Shown here piece by piece: positions 12,066-23,577 of a stretch of DNA of 64,000 bases (positions are counted from its first letter, which is position 1; every line of letters starts with the position of its first letter). Origin of the DNA: Azadirachta indica (taxonomy: Eukaryota > Streptophyta > Magnoliopsida > Sapindales > Meliaceae). The stretch covers positions 13,029,368-13,093,367 of the forward strand of contig CM040453.1 in assembly GCA_022749755.1 (NCBI GenBank), in the 5' to 3' direction. The translations under genes and the position numbers were made by a program. The notes below the pieces were generated by a model that was not told the DNA's origin, searched no databases, and saw nothing but the letters and a program-made list of their open reading frames with translations.

Positions 12066-13345
12066 AATTTGGAAGCAAAAGCCTTTTCTCTATGAAAATC
12101 CTTATGAAAGAGCCATTTCTTACTAAAGGTATGCATAATTTTGTCAGAAATGTCGTTTAGGAATCATTAATTATATTTCATACTAAGGGTTTGTTTGTTT
12201 TTCTCATTTAAGTTTAAAAATAATTATTCAAATGTTTAATAGTTATTTATTTTTAATAAATATTCAGACATAAGTTAAAAACAAATGACTCTTACATATC
12301 TAAATAATTATATTCAGATTTCAATCAGAAAAACAAACAAGCTCTTAATATAGTTAAGTTAAAAATTTTAACTTAAATATATAAAATAAAAAAATATTTG
12401 AATAATTTAATGTTTTTATTTCTCAAAGATATTTCTATTTTACTAATTTATTTACTAATAAAATTAAAACTCTATGAAACAAGTTCTCCAACAAGAAAAT
12501 AACAACAAAATAAATTTGTATAGTGATGTATTTACAACAATATTATAATATAATTTATCATTTTTATTTAATTTTTATTGATTTTTATATTATTTGAATG
12601 ATTAATTTATAGCTTTTTTTAACTAAAAGAATTAACCAAATACAAAAAAAAAAAATTATATTTATATTAAATTGGAGAAGAATGTACAAACTAATATATA
12701 TAATCTGTTAGAAATTTTTTTTTAAAAAAAAATCATATACCAAACAAAGAAATAATTAATATAATTTATTAATTTTTTTATTTATTATTGTGTTAACATA
12801 ATTAAAATTATTATAAAATATAAATATATTCTTTGAAACAGAATATATATGTCAAAATATCAATTTTTTGAACTTTTTGTTTTTGTAATAACAAAATTTA
12901 ATGCATATTTTCAGATATTTTAAAATAAAAAATAAACATATAATTCCAATTAATATTTCAATTAAATTCAGATTTCAATATGTTTAAAGTTTAGAAAAAA
13001 AAATAGAAAAAAAACCTTAGCTAAGCATCTCTCATTCTTTGTACAATATTGCAGGTTTTGGCGTCAGTATGGAGTCTTTTCATTAAACAAGGGAATCTGA
13101 AATTCTTAGAAACAGCCAGAAGGGAAAGAGATTCTTTGATGTAGAGAAGATTGGTAGACCTCGCACGGTGTTGCCTTGCTAATTGGAAGAGATGATTGGT
13201 TTTAAACTTGTGGAGGAGATTTGTTGTCAGCTTAGATGATAGACAGTCAATTATAGAAGTTTCGGGAATCAAAGAAACCTTAGTTGCCCGCTTTACTACT
13301 CGACAAATTTGCAGACATGCTAGAACGATAACTTATATTGCAACA
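12066..13345 (+). pseudogene. decayed tau-class GST relic split by AT-rich DNA
   Basis: 12066-12125 matches the end of GST exon 1 (TTTGGAAGCAAAAGCC, CCTTATGAAAGAGCC), followed by the start of the GST intron to about 12180. About 830 bp of AT-rich DNA, including a MITE, then interrupts the intron. At 13021-13050 the end of the intron resumes (AAGCATCTCTCATTC...TTGCAG). It is followed by a heavily damaged exon 2 to about 13345 with several deletions. No reading frame survives. It shows that GST copies once extended between the protease genes. Confidence 0.8.
12187..12345. mobile_element. small Tourist/Harbinger-like MITE
   Basis: The ends are imperfect inverted repeats: GGGTTTGTTTGTTTTTCT on the left, and on the right the complement of AGAGCTTGTTTGTTTTTCT. 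A TAA flanks each side (12184-12186 and 12346-12348), which fits a 3-bp Harbinger-type target duplication. It lies inside the GST relic intron. Its length is about 159 bp. Confidence 0.5.
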
Positions 13346-13414
13346 CAAAGTAAAAATAAATCGATATGATGGCGCCACATAAAATAGATAAAGCCTAAAG
13401 CAATGCCCAAGAAA

Positions 13415-14701
13415 TCAATGCTTGGTACAGTCAGTTGGTTTGAAAGACAGTCTTTTTCTCAGCATCATAGCCCACCAGGAAGTTTGTCTGCACCAAGTTA
13501 CCGTAAATTGAAAAGCTGCCTTGAGATCCTTTAAAAACGAAGCAAATAAGTTCTTCACTAATCCTCACGAATGTATTAGAAGTAGTCAACTCAACATCAG
13601 CACCAGTGAAATGCACTGTGATTTTTGGAGCCTTAAAGTTTGGACTGAAGTTGTAGCAAACGTCGAGAGTTCTCTCCGGATCTGGTACAGGATTCTCTTT
13701 GATCAAACTGGAAACTGCTGAAACCAATTTTGAATTAAAATCTTAAGGCATAAATGTTAATGTAGTTCCAGAATCAATGAAAACGTTGCCTTCTGAAGTT
13801 CCAGCATCATCGAAAGGAATTCTCTTGCTCCCTACACTGATTGCTTCAAGTGTAATAAAGTAAAAGGTGCGAGGTATCTTCGTTACCAAAGGAGTAGATA
13901 CCACCCCAGATCCTGAAACAACTCCGTTAGTACCGAAATTGATCTTAGTTGAGCTTTGGTCCGGTGAATCCACTGGCACCAAGCAGTACGAGAATTTGCC
14001 GGCAATTGATGATCCCAGTTGGGAAATAAGGGAGACACTGCCGCCGCCAAGGCCAATTATGCCACTTCTTGTTTGAGCGAAAGTCCCAGCATCGTCATGC
14101 CCGCAACCGAATATGGTTTTCGGCAAAACTACAGGCCGTGTCGTTGTTGACCCAAGATTAACAGTGTCACCGGCAAGATTACCATTTGAAGTGGATAAAT
14201 CACCGTAAGTTAATGATAGTCATATTTGTTATCGATGGAACATGAAACACCAGCGAGAAGAGAACATTGGGTTGAATTGCAGGAAAAATCTCTGTAAGTA
14301 GAGGACTTTTTGGGATCGAAAAGAGGAGCATCTTGCTTGAAACACTGAGGGCAAGGCTTGCACTGCGTCCATGTAAGATCGCTACCCTTATCAGCAATGG
14401 CTAAAATCTGGAAAGGTGGAGTTCCGATAGATATATTCATAAGAAACTCACCATTGTCGGGGATTATATCAGCTTGGGGTGTATTTGTTGAGAAAACAGT
14501 TCGATCAAAATGACTGAGACGAGTAACCGAACGACGCAAAGCATTTCGCAGTCGTTGGTAGTTTGTCTCTTCAGGATTGTAAAAGGGAGATTTTGGTGAG
14601 TCACGGCGGATCAGCTCAACGCTAAATCCAGTATTCTGAGCTTCTGTAAGATAGATACTAGAGACACAGAGAATAAACAATGAGATTGCAAATTTCGCCG
14701 T
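13415..14701 (-). pseudogene. aspartic protease pseudogene (CDR1-like)
   Basis: A minus-strand paralog of the gene at 9904-11190, recognisable over its full length. Five lesions are seen. The start codon is ACG at 14699-14701. There is a one-base frameshift near 14212 before YGD. An in-frame TAA lies near 13743-13746 just after DSGTTLTFMP. Two bases are missing near 13447 in the C-terminal KTVSFKPTDC motif. The upstream TTTATATAGG of the paralog is reduced to TTTAGGG near 14766, so the TATA box is lost. The first catalytic motif also reads DKGSDLTW, so the glycine triad D-T-G is altered. Clearly non-functional. Confidence 0.92.
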
Positions 14702-14879
14702 TACTGAAACTATGCCAGTTGAATAAATGAGTGATTTTGTTTGCCGAAGTGAAAGATTTAGGGGTGTTTAGGGAGAAATGAATGAATAAGAAAGGCAGGA
14801 AAAAAATTAAAAGGAATGTTCAAACTATGTAAAACGTAATTTCCTACTATAATATGATCATTTTCCAAGAATTGACAGA

Positions 14880-15034
14880 TAATAATTCAGATGATATTTC
14901 CATTGTTGGATGAACTTCCAGAGATTTTTCTGCTGCAAAAACTTAGTTGAATCATCAATTAATAAAATGAAATTATTTAGAGATGCATTATAATAAATTT
15001 GATGTTACAAGTGTCAAAGGCCAGATTCTATTAA
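14880..15034. repeat. protease upstream block, copy 1 (also at 16210-16365 and 11380-11530)
   Basis: The sequence around TTCCATTGTTG...CAGAGATTTTTCTG...AGAGATGCATTATAATAAATTTGATGTT is present here and at 16210-16365, and more diverged at 11380-11530. The copy at 16210 has no protease gene beside it. It is an orphan upstream region left by a partial duplication or deletion. Confidence 0.8.
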
Positions 15035-15205
15035 TGGTAAACGTCCATTTAGTCTAAAAAATATGATATAATATCCTTATTAGTTCTAATAGTGGTTTCA
15101 AAAATATTCCTAAAAAAAAAATAATTTTACCCTATATGATAATAATTATTTATAAAATAATTAATAAAACATTAAAATTTGATAAAATACAATATATTAT
15201 GTATT
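15035..15205. mobile_element. truncated copy of the MITE at 16366
   Basis: It begins directly after TTCTATTAA (15026-15034), the same target site as the complete element at 16366, with GGTAAACGTCCATTTAGTC. The right half is missing. The insertion therefore predates the local duplication and this copy later suffered a deletion. Confidence 0.55.
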
Positions 15206-15455
15206 TTCTTAATTAGATTGATGGATGTTAATGTCAATGTGTTCATGATTGTATCGGTACATCAATAAACTATATATCTAAATATTCTGAGAATTAATTT
15301 CAAATTTGTTTAGTCGTATGCACAACTGTGGCCTAATGTTCAGAAATTGTGCAATATTAATATTTAGCATGTCGAAAATATTTTTAAAAAAAAAAGTGTT
15401 TAGATTATATATTATAAGTACAATTAATAATAAGTTTAATGGGTATCCTAATGTA
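15205..15455. repeat. direct repeat, copy 1 (copy 2 at 17325-17575)
   Basis: About 240 bp around GATTGATGGATGTTAA...CAGAAATTGTGCAATATTAATATTTAGCATG is repeated at 17325-17575 with roughly one change per 10-15 bases. Together with the blocks at 14880 and 16210 it defines a tandem duplication of this intergenic region. Confidence 0.85.
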
Positions 15456-16209
15456 TTTTATATATCTATATATATAAAGATACGTAATAGAATATATATT
15501 ATTGAAGCGTGAAATAACATAACAAAATAGGCATATATTAGTCCAGCATATCATTAAAATTGGTGTTCTTGAAAAGTATAAAAATAATTTTTAAAAGAAA
15601 TTACATTTTTAAAAATAAAATTTAATGTTTGGTTGAGATTTTTCAAGCCTCAAATAGAAAATCACCTTAATTACTGGAGTAAAATGCCTAATAGGTGAAG
15701 AAAGTAATTGAGGAGGTGATAGGATCATCTTATTAATTGAAGAAAAAAGAGATACAGCAGAAGTAGACCCTATTTTCATGGATATAGGAGGTAAGTTGCC
15801 ACACTAGTGAAGACAGTTGGCCAAAGTTGGATGAAGGGCCAAGATGAACTGCTAAGAAAACTCTACATCCCCATAAAAATTGTTGTCAATAATTGGAGAA
15901 ACATTCTATAAGACCGCTTAGAATCTCAAAAAGTTCTGGAGAAGGAAGGGGACTTATTAAGTGGCGACACTCGTCATCTTCAGAGGAAAGAGATGATTGC
16001 AGTGTAGTGTAGCCCTAAGAGAATCTAGCCCGCCTAATTTACCGGATATTATTTTTAAATATGTAAAATTTCACTTTGATCGTCGAGTAACAGGTATGTT
16101 CTTCTAATGTCTATAGGACACATTGATAGAATTTCTAATCAGAAAGATGATTATAAGATAAAATGAGAAAAGGAGGTGGTTTGGAGGAAATAGTGGTAGA
16201 GATAAGCAA
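15456..16209. other. intergenic of unknown origin
   Basis: 15650-16050 is less AT-rich than its surroundings and may be an old mobile-element piece, but I could not recognise any coding motif. Confidence 0.4.
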
Positions 16210-16365
16210 CATAATTTTGCAGATAATATTTCCATTGTTGCATGAACATTCAGAGATTTTTCTGCGGTAAAACCTTAATTGAATTATCAATTAATTAAAT
16301 GAAATTATTTAGAGATGCATTATAATAAATTTGATGTTGCAAATGTCAAAGTCCGATTCTATTAA

Positions 16366-16795
16366 GGGTCTTTTTAACCTCAAAATTTTAGTCTAATAAT
16401 CTTGTTAATTCTAATGATTTCAACAATATTTCTAAAAGTCTCGATTTATTAAAAAAATAATAATTATATCCCTATATAATAATAGTTATTTAATAAAAAA
16501 TGGTTAATAAATCTATAATACTTGATTAAAAATATATTTATTAAAATATATTACTTAAAAAATAATAATATATATTAATAAAATAATTGTATTGCAATTT
16601 AAATAAATATTTACATAAATATATTATATTTTATTAAATTTTAGAAATTTACTAATTATTTTTCTTAAAAAAATTTTATTATATAACGTATAATTGTTAT
16701 TTTCTAATAAAGTAAAAATTTAAAAGTATTTTTAAAACTACTAAAGCTAATAAGGATATTGGACCAAACCTTTGGTACTAAAAGGACCTTTGCCT
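16366..16795. mobile_element. Mutator-like MITE with 9-bp target duplication
   Basis: A 430-bp element with imperfect terminal inverted repeats of about 70 bp (left GGGTCTTTTTAACC..., right end complement AGGCAAAGGTCCTTTTAG). It is flanked by the perfect 9-bp direct repeat TTCTATTAA (16357-16365 and 16796-16804). A 9-bp duplication is characteristic of Mutator-like transposons. There is no coding capacity. Confidence 0.75.
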
Positions 16796-16977
16796 TTCTA
16801 TTAATTACCCCATCTTGCATTGCAAAAGCTTTGCCGTAGTAATTTAATTATTGGAGAAGGATATTCATATGCCACATATATTATTATTATTATTAAATCA
16901 TTTAATAGCAAACTTTTAATTCATTTTACATTTCCCTCTTTCCACTTTATTTTCTTGGCCATTAAATACAATGTTAG

Positions 16978-17110
16978 AAATGGGTTTGGGTAAAACTCAA
17001 CTTAAAAATTAGCTCAAAAAAAGAATGTGCCCAATTCATATATGAGAAGGATAACAACCTAGTGCAATAACGATGTAAGACGATTAACATACGTAACTTA
17101 ACTTTAAACA
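16978..17110. repeat. dispersed repeat relic
   Basis: The words AACTCAACTTAAAAATTAGC, AACAACCTAGTGCAATAACG and GATGTAAGAC resemble, from memory, a widespread plant repeat ending CGATGTGGGAC. This is unverified. Confidence 0.3.
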
Positions 17111-17324
17111 AAGGAGAATTAATGGATCGTACAAAATTGGCAATGTTTAATTATAAAAAGTATATCAAAGATTTGGACCTTGGGATTCATTGTTGATTTA
17201 AGTTTTAGGTGAATAAATATATTAGTAATTAATAAATAAAATATATCTTAATTTTACATATTGGCAAAGAAAAAATATACACCTCAAAATTTTTTTAAAA
17301 TCTTAATTTTGAGCACCTTAAATG

Positions 17325-17575
17325 TATTTTCTTATTTAGATTGATGGATGTTAACATCAATGTGTTCACAATTGTATATTGGTACATCAATAAACTATAT
17401 AGCTAAATATTCGGTGAATTAATTTCAAGCTCGTTTACTCGTATACACAACTATAGCCTAATGTTCAGAAATTGTGCAATATTAATATTTAGCATGTTGA
17501 AAATATTTTTAAAAAAAAGGTTTTAGATTATATATTATAAGTGCAATTAATAAAAAGTTTAAGGGGCATATATCT
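17325..17575. repeat. direct repeat, copy 2 (copy 1 at 15205-15455)
   Basis: See copy 1. The spacing from the orphan protease upstream block (16210) is about 800 bp longer than in copy 1. The intact MITE and further AT-rich DNA, deleted from copy 1, make up the difference. Confidence 0.85.
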
Positions 17576-18985
17576 ACTATTCAAGTGTAAAATGAGAAAA
17601 AAGAATTTTTAATAAAAGATGATAGCAAGGTAAAATGAAAAAAAGAGGATAAAGGACGAGAAACTCCACTTTTTATTCATTCTGAAATAGAGAAAGAAAG
17701 GATGAGACTCTTTCTTTAAAGTCCGAACTCTATTTTCCCCTTCAAAATATCTGGTCATCTTTTCTTTAGAAACGAAAGTAAAATTATTAGCCAAAAGCAT
17801 CGGTTCATATCGACCATGCCAACTAATTCTTTTCATCTTTTTCTCACATTAAAGTCTCCTCATTCTCCTTATTGATATCTAATTTTTAAATACTTCGACT
17901 TGTTTTTCTAAATACGTTCCACGATTATCCAGTTTCTACTCTATTAAATTTAATTGTTTATAACATTTGAATTAATAATGATATTTTATAGAAACACGTG
18001 TTAAATAGTATTTTATTAATTTATTAAAAATAATTTTACGGAAGAGAGGTGATAGATTATATGCTAGGTAAAAAATATGAGAGTGAATTAATGTTATAGG
18101 AAACTAAGGGGCAGATTTTGTTTAACGATAACAAAATGAGCCAAACCTGACCTGAGGGCATATGAAACTATTACTTTCTTGAACTACGTAATTACTAGAC
18201 TGCTGGTGTGTCTTTTTGAATTATTGATTATTTTTCTCATTATTTTATCCTATAAATATTGGTCTAATAAATAGCTTCTAAGTCTTTCAATTTAATATTT
18301 AATGAACAAAAATATAAATTAATTATGTATTGGTAGAAAATAAATTTTTAATCTCTATTAAAAATGATTGACTTATTCTTATAATGGTTAATTTTAATTA
18401 CTAATTAAAAAAATTTAGCTATTTCAACAGAGTTAGCGACTTAATGTTTACAAATAAAACACTAAAATACTCGAAGGTCTAAATGTTAGTATCCTAATAA
18501 ATGTTATAATAATTAATTTTAATTAATATTGATGATGATCTCAAGTCAATATTTTTAATATATTTATTAGGTTGGAAATTAATTTCTTGTCATTGGTTAA
18601 TTGTAGATGTTCTCAAAGCTACATGCTGTCAATGAATTTGTATGTCTCATGTTTTCTCAATGCTTGCTTCGATCTCAATCTGAAATTATATATCAACTTT
18701 GATTCGCTTAAGTTACACTATATATTTTTCAAAAAAGAAAGAGAATTATTTTCAATTTAAACAGATGCATGCTTTCAGTTGAAAAGAAAAAATTCTCATT
18801 ACACTATCAGTTGGATAAGAATAATAATTTTATTAGTTTTGACTAATTATTTTAGTTTTACTCCATATTAATTTATATAACATTTATTAATAAGATAACA
18901 TATAATAGTATAATAATTTTTAAAAATTATAAAAAAAATTAATTATTTAATTAATAAAATGCACTTGAAGTAAGAAATATTGAAT
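17576..18985. other. intergenic, AT-rich
   Basis: No gene can be supported. A 75-codon minus-strand frame at 17609-17836 matches nothing I recognise. Confidence 0.5.
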
Positions 18986-18987
18986 AA

Positions 18988-19246
18988 ACCAACTCATAGT
19001 TTGGATGGTAAGGGACACTTGTCCTCTAATTGGAGGATAAATATTCGAATCTCACGCTTCATACCTTTCTTGTGAATAGATTTTTCTCTTATCTCTGTAA
19101 GAGTAGAATTTTTCCTCTTATGTGCAGATTTTTGGGAGCACAATAAATTATACTGACTAATAAAATTTTCTAACAAGAACCTTCTACCTACTTGATCCTA
19201 TCTATGTAAAATAAATTCAATAATGTTTATTTATTAAAAAAAAAAG
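18988..19246 (+). mobile_element. SINE-like element (tRNA-derived)
   Basis: An A-box-like TAGTTTGGATGGTAAGG (about 18998-19014) is followed about 30 bp later by a B-box-like ATATTCGAATCTC (about 19042-19054). The block then runs to a tail AATAATGTTTATTTATTAAAAAAAAAA ending about 19246. Spacing of the two boxes and the A-rich tail fit a plant SINE. I could not find a clear target duplication. Confidence 0.5.
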
Positions 19247-19372
19247 AGTTAAGCAATTAAAACTTTTATTCTACAAGAACAGATTTAAGCAATTAAATTA
19301 TACCTTTAAAATAGACCACCATTATCATTACTAATTAAAAAATTAATATTAAATTATGCAAAAGGTATCTAA

Positions 19373-21059
19373 TTTGTCTTATATATATATATATATATAG
19401 AAAATTAGTTTATAAACTAGACAAGGTCTCCTTTTTCTAGGTTCATTTTAATAATGGGCTTACTTGGTCAACTAAAGTATGTTTGGTTTCCCACTTTCTT
19501 ACATGCTTTATAATTAGGAGAATGATTATCGTTTTTAATTTAATACAAGAGAATAATTATTTAGTAGTTTAAAAAAACTCCTATTTTGAGAAAATATATT
19601 AAGAGTTTTATTACTGAAAACTTTTAAAAGATTAAAGCAAATTGATTTTTTCTAAAAGAGCTTTAACATAAAAAAATTATTTGTTTAAGTCCAAGAATTT
19701 AACATAAAAAATTTTCAAAAAGTTTAAAAGAACGAAAAATACAACAATTAAATTTGATGTATTAATAAAGTCACAAGAAATTTCGAATTACTATTTAGTC
19801 AGCATAATGTGAAAAAAATCTAACAAAAGATTCTTATATCCAGATTTGTAATTGATAAAGTAGATAGAAATCCCACACAATTCTATTTGATTACTTTTAT
19901 TTCAGGCTTATCGTTGGAGTTAATAAGAAAAATTAATATTACGTCACGCTTAATGGGAAAAAAGATTCCAAATTAAAAGTATAATTATCCAATGATTGGC
20001 CTGACCTTTCATTCATTGATTCCATTATGAAAGGGTGAGCTGTCTTGTGTATATATATATATATATATATATTCTAAATATTAGAATTGAGAAATGTTAT
20101 ATCAAAATAATATATTTCTAACGAGTTGATATTTATATTAATTATAATACATTAATTACATATCAATTATTTTAAGTATATTAAGAGTCCAATTATACAA
20201 AAATTTCACAAGTGGAGTTTTTCGAGATAAAATTTTTCTAAATACAAATTTTGACAAAATGTTATTGATTGTTTGATTGTTAGGAATATCTTCTAATAAA
20301 ATTTATGTAATTCCTTTAATAAATTTAGAGTTATCTTATAAGAGAAAAAAGTAAAAATATTAAATTAACATAAATAAATTTTAAATAACTTAACTGTTTA
20401 AAAGAATTTAAAATTATTTATCTTCAAAACCTCAAAATTTAAGTTTTTCACAATAGAAGTGAAATAATCTTTTAATCTAAAATTTTTCTTTTACAATAAT
20501 TAAATAGCAAAAAGATTGAAAAGAACTTTTAAAATTTTAAAAGGCTCTTTTTGGGTAGTAGAGAAGTCACATGGAATAGGCATTAATTAAATAATAAAAA
20601 ATTTTAATTTAAAAAAAAATATATGAAATTACATAAATTATACCCTATAATAATATTTTTATTAGAATAAAATAACTCATGTCTTTTTAACTTAATTAAT
20701 AATTTCAACATTTTTCTTCATTAATTTGTGTGTGAACTAAGAGGCAGAAAGAATAACGTAATCAAGCATCGGTTGCATCATTATATACAATCAATAACTT
20801 AAGTTCCAATAATAACATAAAGTTAATGGGAAAACCTGTCCTGCCAACTTTTGACTTCTATGAGCATGTTTCACACATACGTCTAAAATAGTTTCCAGTA
20901 TGATTCTCTAAGATTCCACTGCAAAACAATATCCAATAACAAAATTCCCACGCAAGCGCAACATTATTGGAGGAAGTCATCAATATCTAACCGAATTCAC
21001 ATTATAGAACAATTCCTGTGCTCTAATGTTCTTGATCATCATTCTGTTCCTCCCCTGGC
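19373..21059. other. unit A start and alpha upstream region
   Basis: From the words TTTGTCTTA (19373-19381) and ATAATGGGCTTACTTGGTCAA (about 19451) this is homologous to 34134-35740 in unit B and, in part, to 48400-48618 in unit C. The single TTTGTCTTA here is the empty site of the MITE present at 32786 and 47945. Microsatellites (TA)n lie at 19381-19399 and 20048-20072. No gene is visible. Confidence 0.65.
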
Positions 21060-21067
21060 CTATATAA
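21060..21067 (+). promoter_or_regulatory. TATA box of protease alpha-A
   Basis: CTATATAAGCTCTTGAA lies 75-80 bp before the ATG. The beta genes have CTATATAAGCNCTTGAATCG at the same distance. Confidence 0.7.
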
Positions 21068-21140
21068 GCTCTTGAAGCAATGACACTTTTGCATCATCTT
21101 CCAAGTTTAGTCTCTCTCTCAGAGCTTGATTTAGTCAGCT

Positions 21141-22496
21141 ATGGCAGTCTCTGGGATTTCTCATTCCCTTTCTCGTTTTCCTTTTACAATCTCATTCTTC
21201 GTTCTTTGTCTCTCATGCATCTCATTTGCTGTAGCTCAAAGTGGAGGCTTTAGTGTTGAACTAATCCGTCGTGACTCTCCAAAGTCTCCACTTTTCAATC
21301 CTAATGAGAATCCTTTCGAACGAATTGTGAATGCTTTACGTCGTTCTTTCAATCGAGCCAAGCTCGTTAATCCAAATTTGGTATCTCCAACTTCAGCAGA
21401 AGCTGATATAATTCCCGACCAAGGGGAGTTTCTTATGCAAGTTTCACTCGGAACTCCGCGTGTTAAGATTCTATCTATTGCTGATACAGGCAGTGATCTC
21501 ATTTGGACACAATGCTTACCTTGCGACGCTTGTTACCAGCAGGATGCTCCTCTTTTTGACCCTTCCAAGTCATCCACTTATAAAAATCTCCCATGCTCTT
21601 CGAATCAATGTTCATCCTTGCCGAGAACTTCTTGCTCCAGTGTTCTCCTCGGATCTGGAACGTGCAAATATTCGGTTTCTTACGGGGATAATTCCCACTC
21701 AAATGGCAATCTTGCCTTGGATACAATTACTTTGGATTCAACAAGTGGTCGACCCGTCCCTTTGCCTAAAACAATTATTGGTTGTGGACACGACAATGAT
21801 GGTACCTTTAATTCTAAAGCGGCTGGTATAATTGGACTTGGAGGAGGTGATGTCTCCCTTGTTAGCCAAATGGGTCCTTCAATAGCTGGAAAATTCTCAT
21901 ACTGCTTGGCGCCGTTACTCTCATCACAGGCTTCGGCAAGCTCAAGCAAAATCAATTTCGGCACCAATGGAGTGGTTTCGGGTCCTGGGGTGGTTTCAAC
22001 TCCCTTGATTGCCAAAAACCCTAAAACCTTCTATTTTCTTACGCTTGAAGCAGTCAGTGTAGGAAACCAGAGAATAGCAGCTGCAGACAGCACTTCATCT
22101 GGAACCACAGAGGGAAACATTATCATTGATTCTGGCACTACATTGACATATTTACCACAGGGGTTTAACTCAAGATTGGCGAGGGCAGTGTCAAGTTTGA
22201 TCAATGCAACACCCACCGCAGACCCTGATGGATTACTTGATCTTTGCTACAATATTCGTACTACTTCTGGCCTTAAGTTTCCCGATATCACCGTACATTT
22301 TACTGGTGCAGATGTGAAGTTGAGTCCTGTAAACACCTTCGCGCAGATTAGTGAAGACCTTGTGTGCTTACTTTTCAAAGGAGTTAATGGAGGTCCTGCA
22401 ATCTACGGCAACTTGATGCAGGCCAACTTCCTGGTTGGCTATGACACTCAAAAAGGAACGGTGTCGTTTAAACCAACCGACTGTAGCCAGCAGTAA
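21141..22496 (+). CDS. secreted aspartic protease, CDR1-like (alpha copy, unit A)
   Basis: An intronless gene of 451 codons. A signal peptide (about residues 1-32, hydrophobic FTISFFVLCLSCISFAVA) precedes the FSVELIRRDSPKSPLFNP propeptide. The first catalytic Asp is residue 115 (ADTGSDLIW), the flap Tyr 181 (YGDNS) and the second catalytic Asp 330 (DSGTTLTYLP). The Cys-rich nepenthesin insert is complete (TQCLPCDACYQQ). The C-terminus is SFKPTDCSQQ. It should be a secreted endopeptidase. It is the only intact alpha copy of three; those at 35750 and 48619 are broken. The start is fixed by the signal peptide and the TATA box about 80 bp upstream. The 3' flank (22500-22620) carries an AATAAAATAAATTAA poly(A)-signal-like run and is conserved in units B and C. 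Confidence 0.93.
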   Translation: MAVSGISHSLSRFPFTISFFVLCLSCISFAVAQSGGFSVELIRRDSPKSPLFNPNENPFERIVNALRRSFNRAKLVNPNLVSPTSAEADIIPDQGEFLMQVSLGTPRVKILSIADTGSDLIWTQCLPCDACYQQDAPLFDPSKSSTYKNLPCSSNQCSSLPRTSCSSVLLGSGTCKYSVSYGDNSHSNGNLALDTITLDSTSGRPVPLPKTIIGCGHDNDGTFNSKAAGIIGLGGGDVSLVSQMGPSIAGKFSYCLAPLLSSQASASSSKINFGTNGVVSGPGVVSTPLIAKNPKTFYFLTLEAVSVGNQRIAAADSTSSGTTEGNIIIDSGTTLTYLPQGFNSRLARAVSSLINATPTADPDGLLDLCYNIRTTSGLKFPDITVHFTGADVKLSPVNTFAQISEDLVCLLFKGVNGGPAIYGNLMQANFLVGYDTQKGTVSFKPTDCSQQ

Positions 22497-23095
22497 TTTG
22501 GGAATAAATGTTTTTGTTTTGATCATAAAAGATAGTCTTGTTATCTTCTGATTGTCAATTTATGGGGGTGCTTTATTATGTATTTGAAGCCTGTCAATAA
22601 AATAAATTAAGCTTTATAATTCACCACATTTATTGATTACAATGTTAATGTTATGAGTTCAATTGTTAAAGCTAAACTGATATGATTAGCTTGAGTTCAT
22701 TTGCACCATAAAATATGTATGTAAATATTTTTCTTTTAATTTTATTACGAAAATATTCACACGAATTAATTTATTATTAACCATAATATTAATTAGCCTT
22801 AATAATTAAATAAAGTAATATTACTCTTAAACACCCATCTAATACAGTACTATTTAATTTATATAATTATATATCTATGTAAAACCGTAAATTTCTATTT
22901 TTGATATCAAACGTAAATTATGACGAGTTTTTACAAGTACTGGTTTATGAAAAATTTTCTATTTTTAATTAAAACATATATTAGTTTTGTATGCATGTAA
23001 GCTATTTTACACTATTATATTTTTCACAACACTTTTTTAAATGAACATATAGACAAATAGTACTTTAATGAAATCAACAAGATGAACCGTAGTAG
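22497..23095. other. alpha 3' flank
   Basis: Homologous to 36829-37060 and 54386-54680. No gene. Confidence 0.6.
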
Positions 23096-23105
23096 GGATG
23101 TAATA

Positions 23106-23577
23106 TTTGGCTTCTAGTGAGGGCCATTCAGTCCTTTTGTTATCTTCTGATGGGAGGGTCTTGTCTTATTGCCTTTTTTATTGTGGCTATGGCTGCAGCT
23201 TTGTGGTTGCTACTTGGTATTTGATTGTGCATCCTTTATTCGCCTACTACTCTGCTCTGCTCCTGCTGATGAATTTTAGGCTTACTGCTTTCTTTCTTTG
23301 TTGCTGCTGTGTTACTTATACTGATGCAAGTACAGCTGCTGGGAGGATGCTGTCCTTCTACTGCATTGCTACTGCAGTAATAAATTCTCGTGCTTGGACG
23401 CTGAAGCTTTCTTTCTTTCATGCTGATGTGATGATTTCATTGCTGCTATTACAGCTATTGTATTCGCTGTTAGAACGCTTTTTCTTTGCTGCTGTTTTTA
23501 TCTTTTTCTATTCCTTATCCGTACTACCCTTGTCCTTGTATTTAATTATTTAATATATTATTTTAATTATAAAAACA
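23106..23577 (+). mobile_element. truncated LINE-type insertion (3' end)
   Basis: A 472-bp insertion flanked by the direct repeat GGATGTAATA (23096-23105 and 23578-23587). Unit C has a single copy of the site (GGAGTGTAATG near 54690), so the insertion is specific to this unit. The composition, rich in TGCTGCTG, matches the 3' part of the LINE fragment at 33119-33976. The open frame it contains is low-complexity Cys/Leu-rich and not a real gene. Confidence 0.65.

Noticed and set aside
17609..17836. 75-codon minus-strand frame that might be an organelle-derived piece
   Set aside because: No recognised plastid or mitochondrial motif; no supporting context.
23107..23553. Open frame of 148 codons, Cys/Leu/Phe-rich
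   Set aside because: It lies within a LINE-tail insertion with a target duplication; composition follows TGCTGCTG repeats and no conserved motif is present.
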